This document shows, piece by piece, positions 55,309-64,000 of a DNA stretch of 64,000 bases (the first letter of the stretch is position 1; every line of letters begins with the position of its first letter). The stretch comes from Gautieria morchelliformis (taxonomy: Eukaryota > Basidiomycota > Agaricomycetes > Gomphales > Gomphaceae). Where the stretch lies: positions 186,001-250,000 of the forward strand of contig WHVA01000042.1 of NCBI GenBank assembly GCA_015179125.1, written 5' to 3'. The notes under the pieces were generated by a model, which did not search any database, was not told where the DNA came from, and saw only the letters and a program-made list of their open reading frames with translations. A program made the translations under genes and the position numbers.

Positions 55309-57081
55309 TCACCTATGATATGCATCCATATATCTCCATGACTTGCAAAAAAGGGCTCTTATTGTTTTTGTTGGGCATGAATTAAGGATCTCTGGGACAA
55401 GCCGTTTAGATGTTGGAAAAGTTCCATTGGATGCAGCACGCAAACCTTTGTACAAGAATAAATGATTCATGTATCTGAAGGAATTGGTCACGAGTTTTAG
55501 TCCACCCCAGTACATTTCAATAGGATTGAGCTTACAGTGAAATTTCGGAAGGAAATAACACTTGTGGCCAGCCTGCTCAATGACAACCTGCAGGAGAGGT
55601 TTTTCCGCACGGAAGTCTGCCTGGGATGTGAGACATTTTCACATGCAGCAAGTGGTAGAGCTGGGAGCCTGTAGAACATCCTCTGCTGTTCCATCTGGCT
55701 CATCACCATCTGCCATGGCAGCTTGTGCTTCACACAGAAGTTTTTCCTGCATCTCATGTGAAGACTGACAAAAAAGGCATTCTCCTGGTACTTTCCCATT
55801 ATTTGCCACTTTGAGAAGATCAATGAGGCATCACTCCTCAAGTACAATGCGCATTCCTTTGGGTTGATCATGGTATTTGTAATTTGGGTCAGTTTCCATG
55901 AGATTGCAGTCAAAGATCATGCTCTGGGGTTTCCCCTGAAGTCCAGCATGTGGATTGTCTTCAGGAATCCATGTGTCATGCATGTGGCACTGTTTTCCAC
56001 CAGGACCGACATTCATCTCCTTTGCATTGAGTGCATCCTTTGCAAATGCACCATGAGCTGAAGACTGGTCAAAAATAAATTCCCCGACTGCATTTCAGAA
56101 CATTCTTTCGAAAATTGGAATGGTTCTTTTGAGCTGCATTGATAATGAGCAACAAAATATAGCATATGTGATGAAAATATGAAGTACCTGAGCAATTAAC
56201 CACTCCATGTTCCACCATCCTTCATTATTTTTCCCTGGATAGATTATTTCTCATGCATCTGTATATATAAGCTGCTCATGCTTTGGAAGTGCTGCATTCT
56301 CCTCCAGCTGTGCCTCAGAAAGTGTGAGCCGGCCAGTGTCTTCAACAATAAAGTCTGATATATGTATTGCACAGCCTTGTGCAGAGGCATGCTCCCATCT
56401 CTGACCCATACCCTCCATTGCAGCTCATTTGAGTGTACAATTGACTTATCATGTGAAATTGGAATGAGCAATTTCTCACCAGGTCCTAAATTAGGTTCAA
56501 CTGGTTCCAGATCTTCATCTGTATAGATGTGCCATAACCTACAATTCTGTGTGAGTGGGAGATCATGCACAGGAATTATTACCAACCACTCATTTTGCAA
56601 ACAGCAAGAAATTCTCTCCGATATGCCACCACATCTGGACACTCATGCCCATCAACATACATGCCCTTCATGATCTCTTTCATTGCATAACTTAGCTTCA
56701 TGAGCCATCTTCTGGCACACCCTTCTGATATTGTTTTCCCACCAAGATCAAGGCCCAGTCCAGGAATGATGATGTCATTGACTTGTTTCATGAGCCGCAG
56801 GGGTGTTATCTTAATTTCCAAATATAAATGACCTTCAGCAAGATAAATTAAACCAAAACAATCACCTCTCCATCTGCAAGCACTGTTAGATAATGGCGGA
56901 CTGCCCATCTGACATTCTCATTATTTAAGAGAGATGGGTGTGCATGATGCTTGCCGGAATTTATGGGTGGCAGTGTGCCAAACTGACCAATATATTTATG
57001 ATCTTGCACGCAAAATACGGCCCCTTTGCGATTGAGACTGCCACCATGTAACTGGAACTCATAATATAAAGAAAAGCTCAT
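55309..57081 (-). pseudogene. Agaricomycete DDE-superfamily transposase relic 2
   Basis: Remnants cover almost the whole protein in several frames: an N-terminal helix region (KTISEGCARRWLMKL, CPDVVAYRREF), LGPGEKLLIPISHDKS, the FDQSSAHG catalytic segment (near 56050-56080), GKPQSMIF, a Cys-containing insert (CLFCQSSHEMQEKLLC) and KLNPIEMYWGG, followed by the final CPTKTIRALFCKSWRYMDAY exon. It belongs to another lineage than relic 1, with HDKS for HDES. Frame changes and a stop after CCM show it is inactive. Confidence 0.75.
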
Positions 57082-57830
57082 AATCAGGATATGAATAGAA
57101 AGTATATTTTACAATTTATAAAACAGAATTAGCCCTCCCCGGTTGGTGGCCCCGCTGACAACAAATCCATATATTTGTATTTCTACCAATTTTTAATATA
57201 AACCATATTGGCGTTAATAATTAGTACTATACCCTGTCCTACATATCATATTATATATACATATATTCTATATACTATGAAGGTTCTTATCTCATAGTAC
57301 ATAGACTTTATGAATAACCTCTGTAGGGCACTATGGTTCCTGGTTTGTTTCTGCACCCACGTATATCTGTGTATGACTTACTGCTCCAGCTGCTGACCCT
57401 GGCCCACACATTTCTTTAGTTCCAACTCCCTGGTTACTCAAATACAATCCCCAATTCTCTTAGATCCCATTCTCTCTCCCTTTACTTCTCTGACTTCATG
57501 TCTAGCACTGTTTCATGCTTTGCCACCATGTACTGTAAAGAATAAGAGTATCTAGGAGTGCTGTTGAATAGAAATATGATTCAGACTTCGATGTGAAGTC
57601 GAATTAAGTGTATGGTCTGTTTGATGAAGATAGATTGCGCAGGGTATATGCACAGTGAGACGAGTGTAGCGCAGATGGATGTATCTCAAAGTAAAGACTT
57701 ATGTGTGAAAATGGGTGAGTTCGATTGACTAGTGAGTATGATACATAGCACAGCTATTTATCTGTCGTGTAGAATGAACTACAATATAAATGGAATGGGT
57801 ACATAGGTGAATGTGTGTGTGCAGCTCAGG
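57082..57830. other. AT-rich spacer, no gene
   Basis: AT-rich sequence with TATATA runs (57240-57290). No repeat family or coding sequence was recognised. Confidence 0.4.
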
Positions 57831-58785
57831 GGTCGGTGCACCGGGTGCTGTGGTGGGTATGCGATATGCAGATTGGAAAGGAGTGTGTGTGTGTGATTAA
57901 AGACATCAGAACTGAGATATATTTGTTCGAAAGAAAATGGAGAATGAAAGAAGCAGGAAAGGAAAGATGTGCATGATGTGCTAGACATCGAGTTGCTCTG
58001 CCGATTGACACATTTTGGGCTCAGGCTCTGTCTCGGTTCAGGGGTGGATCTGTGGATTGCTGAGTTGGCTATGTGTCTGTGGGTTGATGGGATGTTGTGG
58101 TGGATCGTGTGGGTGTGTATGTGATTGAGGGGGAAAGATAAGGATTAGTGGCAGGGACGTGCTGCGGGTGGGAAGGGTTGGATGAGATGAAGTGAAGTGA
58201 GAGTAATGTTTTTGGAGCAGGATTATAACATGTACCTCCACATCAGCTCTCTGTCTATGAATGAATACCACACAGTAAAAGAGCACACCATGGTGACAGG
58301 GTGGTTGGGCATGAGTGTGTGGATTGGAAGTCAGGGTGGGGGTTATCATGCAGGTGTAGGGGGGTGTACCATATTTGGGGTAGAGATGGAAGGGAAATGT
58401 TTGAGAAGGGATGTATGATTGAGCAGGGATTGGGGACCTTGACAGTGAACTTGAGTCCAGGTATTTGTGGGTGGGTAGGGATGCATTTATTTCACCTTCT
58501 GGCCAAGGCCAACTGGTGGAACATGATGTGGAACATGAGTGGATGGCAGGGGACACTGAACACACCTGCGAGTGGGGGAATGTCAGCAGGGGAGACTGAA
58601 TGGGAGCGTGAGTGGTGTGGAACACAAGTGGACGGTGAAGGACAGTGTACGTGCGGTGTGCTAGGAGCAGATTGAGTGTGGGTGAGAGTGGGAATGAGTG
58701 CTTCAAATGGTAGTTGCTGTTGACTGCCGAAAGTCAGCAGCCATTGTATTACTGTTATGTAATTTACATGTGATGGTCGATCCGG
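57830..58785. repeat. Strand-asymmetric G/T-rich region
   Basis: The plus strand is strongly G/T-rich and C-poor, with GTGTG and GGGTGTG runs. The complementary strand gives a 222-codon frame (58706-58038) of Pro/Ser/Thr/His only, typical of skewed composition rather than a protein. It ends where LINE-2 begins. Confidence 0.6.
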
Positions 58786-58789
58786 CGCA

Positions 58790-59733
58790 ATCATCCCCTA
58801 AAGACCGAGCGCTGTCGGTGATAGTCGAATACGCCCCGCTGAGCCACTCACCAGATGCGATGGCAGAGATGGAAAATAGAACGAGACTCGAAGCTGCCCG
58901 CAGGCACCCTGATAGCCACTCGCTGGATAAAACCGGCGCACAGGAGAACGATGGGACAAAAGTCAGCCCATATCATCGCCAAATTCTCCACCACAGAGTC
59001 AGCGAACCAGAGCATAAGGACGGGCTTATCATAGCGGGAAAGAGGACGTGGGCCAGGAGAATGAAAAGGGAACCACGAAGATGCCTAAAATGTCAGAAAT
59101 ATAACGCTCGGCATATGGCGGCCGAATGCGACAGCCGGGACAGGTGCAGGACATGCGGCGGGGAACACAGGACAGCAGAATGCGAGGAACACGACCCAAC
59201 TAAGTTCAACTGCGCGAACTGTGACACAAGTGGCCACGCATCGTGGGACAGGACCTGCCCGGTATTCAGAGCAGCGTGCGCGGCGACAGAAAAAAAGCGA
59301 CCCGGAACACACCTACAGGTTTTTCCCGGACGAAAACCCCTGGACATGGGAACAACAAGGGGAAGAGGAAGACACAGTAGATGCAGGAGATCTGCTCAAG
59401 AAGATCAGAGAACAAGAAGATAGGCGATGGAGGGCGGTAGAGGCGGAAGCACGTTTGGCGAGACTCACAGAGGACAGAGCAAACGAATTAGGGCAGACGG
59501 AAACGTACAACCAGAGACAGAGGGGAAGAATGGAGAGTAGAGGGAGCGCAAGGGGAAGAGGCCGAGGGGCAAATCCGCGAGTCGGCCACATGGATCAGGG
59601 CTGGCAGGAGAGAGAACAGGGGCAGGGAGAGGGCAGACAGAGCCGGCTGGACGACTACGGCATCAGAACCAACCGCGAGAAAGAACAGACAACACAGAGA
59701 GATGATAACGACAACGACCCGCCCCAAAGATGA
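58790..59733 (+). pseudogene. LINE-2 ORF1 fragment
   Basis: The first retained residues align with LINE-1 ORF1 at SVIVEYAPLSH. A rearranged stretch (58870-59000) follows, then IIAGKRTWARR and three zinc knuckles (CLKCQKYNARHMAAEC onward). At the A7 run 59288-59294 the frame shifts by one base before FFPDENPWTWEQQ. A Glu/Arg-rich coiled coil (LLKKIREQEDRRW) and an RGRGRGA tail end at TGA 59731-59733, which overlaps the ORF2 ATG as ATGA. Confidence 0.85.
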
Positions 59734-62700
59734 ACAGAAACAACCAACGCATCCAAACATTGAGAATCAGACAACAAAACCTAAACAAATCACTCACGGC
59801 GACGGCAGATTTACTAGCTAAGTGCACACCGGATCGATACGACATCATCGCAATTCAGGAACCATATATTGACTTTCTCGGGAATTCCAGAGCCACGCAC
59901 AACTGGTACACAGTATACCCGAAAACCCACTATGACAACAGGGGCGCGTGAACAAGATCGATGGTTCTGATAAGCAAGAAAATAGCGACGAACGCATGGG
60001 GGGCAGTAGATGTGGGATCGCCGGACGTCATGGCAGTGAAAATCAAAACAAACACGGGTGACGTCATGATCTTTAACATATACGTGGACTGTGCACAATC
60101 TGACAGCATAAGGGCGGTACGGAAATGCATACAAGAGCAAGCAGTGGAAGGAAACACGAGAGAACGCGAGGCGGAAGGGATGATCTGGGTAGGGGACTTC
60201 AACAGGCACCACCCGATATGGGACGAGCTACGTAACTCGCATCTGTTTACCAGAGCTAACCTCGACGAAGCGCAAGTGTTACTGGACGCCGTAGCAGAGC
60301 ACGATCTACACATGACGCTGCCAAAGGGAATCCCCACGCTCAAGGCGATGGCCACGGGAAATTATACACGAACAGATAATGTGTTTGCAACACCTTCGCT
60401 GGTAGAGAGACTGATCAGATGCACAACAGTACCAGAAGAGCGACCACCGAAAAGCGATCACTTCCCCATAGACACAACAATAAACGCCACCGTAGGAAGT
60501 AGTGAGCAGGGCCCCAAGCACAACTATAGACAGGTGGACTGGAAAGAGTACAACAAGGTGCTCGGAACAAAGCTGGAGGAAAGCATTAGAGACCCAATGC
60601 CGAGCAACCAGCAACAGTTCTACCTACACCTAGAAGCGATGACAACAGCGATATTGGACACTACAGAGGAGGTAGTACCCAAGAGCAAACCATCACCATA
60701 CGTGAAGCGTTGGTGGTCGCTACAGCTCACCCAAAAAAGAACGGAGATGAGACGACTGGGGAGAAGATCGTATGCGAAAAGAAGGGACCCAACACACCCG
60801 TCGCACGAGGAATACAGAAGCGCTAGAAATAGATATGCGGAGGCGATAGAAGAGTCGAAGAGAGAGCACTGGGGGGAATTCCTTGGGAGCATAGACCAAA
60901 AGACAGTTTGGACGGCACACAGATACGCTTCGGCCGGCGCATCTGACGGGGGACTAGCAAGGGCACCAACGCTAGAAATACAAAAAGAGAACGGCACGAA
61001 AGAGGCAGCGGAAACAAATGAACAGAAAGTTGACATGCTATTTGAAACGTTCTTCCCCAGACCAATGGCCGAAGCGGAACGAATACCGACAGACTACGAA
61101 TACCCCCCCCCAGCGTTTGAGTACCAGCCGATAACCGACGAGCAAATACGGAAAGCAGTGAACAGGCTCAATCGGTTTAAAGCTCCAGGAGAAAACGGTA
61201 TTCCAAACGAGATGATAAAACAGTGCATTGACGTCCTCCTACCCTATATAGGACCCCTTTTCCACGCCACCTTCGACTTACAAGTGTACCCGGCAGAGTG
61301 GAGGGATTCCATCACGAAGGTGCTACGGAAACCAGGGAAGGCTGACTATACGATCCCAGGGGCGTACCGGCCCATAGCCTTGCTCGATACGATAGGCAAA
61401 ATACTATCGGCATGCGTGGCAGAGGATCTGGTCATGATGTCAGAGAAACACCGACTGCTACCCGACAACCACTTCGGCTGTAGACCAGGACGAACGACCA
61501 CGGACGCCATACACTACGTGATAGGACGAGCGAAGGACGCGTGGAGGAGAGGGAGAGTGCTGGGAGTGCTATATCTGGACATCAAGGGGGCCTTCCCCAG
61601 CATTGTACTAGAAAGATTGACCCACAACATGCGCAGGAGAGGGATACCACGCGAGTACACGGACTGGATAGATAGAAAAGTCCGAAACAAGCTCACCTCC
61701 GTCAGCCTAGACGACTACAGATCAGCAACCAGACCCATAGGACGAGGAATGGACCAGGGATGCCCCCTGTCCGCAATCGCCTACCAATTCTACAATGGGG
61801 ACCTGATCGAAATCGCTCAAGAGACGAGAGGAGAGGGATGCGTGGGATTCGTTGACGACACTACCATGATAGCGGAAGGGAAAGATTTGGAAGAAGCGTT
61901 CAATAAGCTGAGAGACATAATGGTCAGGCCGGGGGGGGCGTACAGCTGGGCCAGGAATCACCACTGCCAGTTCGCGGTAGACAAATTCGGACTGATGGGA
62001 CTTACCAGACGGAGAGAGAAAGACCCATCGAAGCCGAGGAAAACGAAACCAGCAAAGAGACCGTCAATAAAGGTGGGACAGCACGTGATTTGGCCCGCAG
62101 CGACGCACAAGTTCCTGGGGGTTATCATGGACCAGGAACTGAGATTTAAGGAACATGTTAATTACGCGTTGAAGAAGGGGGAGGCATACATAGGACAGTA
62201 CAAGAGACTGGCGAGACCGTCAACGGGAATAGTAGCTAAGTACATGAGAAACTACTACCTGACGGTCGCGATACCAAGAATACTGTACGCTGCTGACGTC
62301 TTCCTCACCCCAGCAACAGACAGAGCCAAGGGCACGAAGGGATTCGTGAACAAGTTAGGAAGAATTCAAAGACAGGTCGCGCTAGACATCACGGGCGCAC
62401 TTAGAACCACGGCAACCGACACTCTTGACGCACATGCCAACCTCCTCCCATTCCCGCTAATGGTCACCAAAATAGTACACAGAGCAGCTGTGCATCTGGC
62501 GAGCCTACCCCAAACCCACCCGCTAGCAGGAAGAACTAGAAGAGCAGCGAAGAGGTACGTCAAACGCCACAGATCCCCCCTCCATGAGATGATGCACGCC
62601 TTCGAGCTAAACCCGGACATGATGGAGAAAATACATACGGTGGTACTCGGGCCCAAATGGAAGCCGTCGTTCAGCACGAGGATCCTGTCCACCAAAGAAA

Positions 62701-63719
62701 AGGCCATAGAGGAAATAAATGCGGACAGAGCGGACATAGTAGTATACACAGACGGCTCGATCATGGAAGATGGCGTAGGGGCGGCAGCAGTTTTGTACAG
62801 GAATGGGATAGAATGCAGAACGGCGAGGCTACACATGGGACCGCAAAGCGAGCACACCGTGTTCGAGGCCGAATTGGCGGCCGTAGCGATTGGAGCCAAA
62901 ATGCTGAATGCAGAGAGGGGCAAGAGATTCACGATAGCCCTAGACAGCCAGGCGGCTATCCAGACAACTAGGACAGAACGAGCCATCCCCAGCCAATACC
63001 TCGTCAATGCGGTACACAGGCAGATTCAGGGCGTGGTCCAGCAGCAGGAGGGAGTTAAGGTGACTATGAGATGGGTACCGGGCCATGAAGGAATAAAAGG
63101 AAACGAGAGGGCGGACGAGGAAGCGAAGAAAGCGGCGAACGGCGAGACCAGCGAGGAGAGGGACATACCAACCGAGTGCCGGGGAACACTGCCTGTGAGC
63201 AGGGTGGCTGAAATCCAGAGACATGACGCACAGTTGAAGCAGAAAGCGAGGGAAAACTTCGCTAAGTCCCCCAGAGCTATGCGCGCGCACGAGATTGACC
63301 CCACCATGCCGTCGACAGCATTCATGAAGATCACACAGAGCATGCCGCGCAAACAGGCCAGCCTGCTTGTGCAGCTGAGGACGGGACATGTGCCGTTGAA
63401 CAAATACCTATACAAACTAGGAAGAGCAGGGTCGCCCATGTGCCCAGCGTGCAGGAACGCACTCGAGACAGTACAACACTTCATAATCCAGTGTCCGGCA
63501 TACAGCGAGCAGAGGAAGAGGATACGGAGGAAACTGGGAAGGGGCGCAAAATCAATAAGGACACTGTTAGGAGGACACAAGGCCATGCAATATCTATTCG
63601 GGTACATACAAGACACGAAGAGGTTCGAGAAACAGTACGGAGATGTCTCTCTCCCGCAACAGAAGGAAGACAAAAAGAAAAGGGGAAATAGAAGGCGGCG
63701 CGAAGAGAGGAGACAATAG
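59730..63719 (+). pseudogene. LINE-2 ORF2, complete except one TGA
   Basis: The frame from ATG 59730 to 63719 (1329 codons) has a single stop, TGA at 59949-59951 (codon 74), in the position of an Arg before TRSM. Domains: APE endonuclease (AIQEPYIDFLG, WVGDFNRHHPIWDE), RT (LYLDIKGAFPS, FVDDTTMIAEG about codon 709), RNase H (VYTDGSIMEDGVG about 1004, DSQAAIQTT, WVPGHEGIKGNERADEEA) and a terminal CPACRNALETVQHFIIQCP motif. The first ORF overlaps by ATGA, a layout known from coupled termination-reinitiation. One change separates this ORF from an open frame, so it was recently active in evolutionary terms. Confidence 0.92.
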
Positions 63720-63900
63720 CCGCACACCTCGCCCACAAAGGTACGGACTCACTCGGGGCCACGCCCCTTGAGCATAAGCAGAGAAAGAGATCCAAAGGAG
63801 AGAAGGAAAGAACACGAGCAAGAACATGTATATACCGTCTTACATAGGGCGCCGCCCCAAAAGACGTAAACTGGGAAAAAAAAAAAAAAAAAAAAAAAAA

Positions 63901-64000
63901 TGTGCACACCATGGTAATGCGCAAGCGGTGATAATGCCGGCGATTATGCACATGGCGATAATGCACCATCAGTGATAATGCACCTCGTGACAATGCACAC
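63901..64000. repeat. 16-bp GATAATGCAC-type tandem repeat at window end
   Basis: About five imperfect units of 15-16 bp (GGCGATAATGCACCAT-like) follow the LINE-2 tail and run off the window. It is either the insertion target or a satellite. Confidence 0.7.

Larger units (their letters stand above)
58790..63900 (+). mobile_element. LINE-2: RNase H-bearing LINE, 5'-truncated
   Basis: Element body from within ORF1 (58790) to an A25 tail (63876-63900), with the shared 3' end (AGGGCGCCGCCCCAAAAGAC) before it. It is a relative of LINE-1 on the opposite strand. Target-site duplication was not found. Confidence 0.9.

Noticed and set aside
58038..58706. 222-codon minus-strand frame rich in Pro, Ser, Thr and His
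   Set aside because: Composition follows from the C/A/T-only strand; no domain or splice signals.
1..64000. tRNA and rRNA genes
   Set aside because: I looked for A/B-box pairs and cloverleaf-like stretches by eye and found no convincing candidate; a tRNAscan run would be decisive.

Overview
The window looks like an accessory, transposon-rich stretch of an Agaricomycete (Basidiomycota) genome. Short 45-60 nt GT-AG introns with CTNAC-type branch sites, a GC-rich gene pair, DUF6533-type membrane protein genes, Agaricomycete-type DDE transposase genes, Ty3/gypsy and Ty1/copia elements and RNase H-bearing LINEs all point that way. No database search was possible; family names come from recognised motifs.

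Layout. 1-5141: an almost complete, intact Ty1/copia element on the minus strand, with its left LTR cut by the window edge. 5142-5615: fused relics of two gypsy families. 6843-12355: the host core, a GATA factor gene (minus) and a TRP/ML-type membrane protein gene (plus) that diverge from a shared ~495 bp promoter region. 13551-13715: a decayed copy of part of the membrane protein gene. 13918-17941: a dead minus-strand gypsy element (gypsy-1) with chromodomain integrase and an extra downstream ORF. 17942-25930: a truncated LTR followed by a second, heavily decayed gypsy element (gypsy-2) on the plus strand, with an antisense accessory ORF before its 3' LTR. 26002-29383: two solo copia LTRs in inverted orientation around a palindromic 36-bp minisatellite and the last exon of a flavin monooxygenase-like gene. 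29430-31600, 44800-46806 and 52152-53960: three copies of a DUF6533-type gene plus its 3' flank. 34383-35116, 46808-52151 and 58790-63900: three LINE copies (one short 5'-truncated copy with target-site duplication, two nearly full-length). 35529-38339: two divergent low-copy genes, one with homopolymer frameshifts and one with internal duplication. 43452-44595 and 55309-57081: two DDE transposase relics.

How it works together. Only the copia element looks fully intact. Decay elsewhere is strikingly uniform: in-frame stops of otherwise open gypsy and LINE frames are TGA where context implies CGA (Arg), and one site can be checked directly against a sister fragment at 5166-5168 that still has CGA. 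This suggests CpG cytosine deamination as the main route of inactivation. The most distinctive positive observations are the copia primer site, where the Gag start codon lies inside a half-tRNA(iMet)-type primer-binding site; the extra ORFs between pol and the 3' LTR of both gypsy families; and a LINE located exactly between head-to-head copies of one gene.
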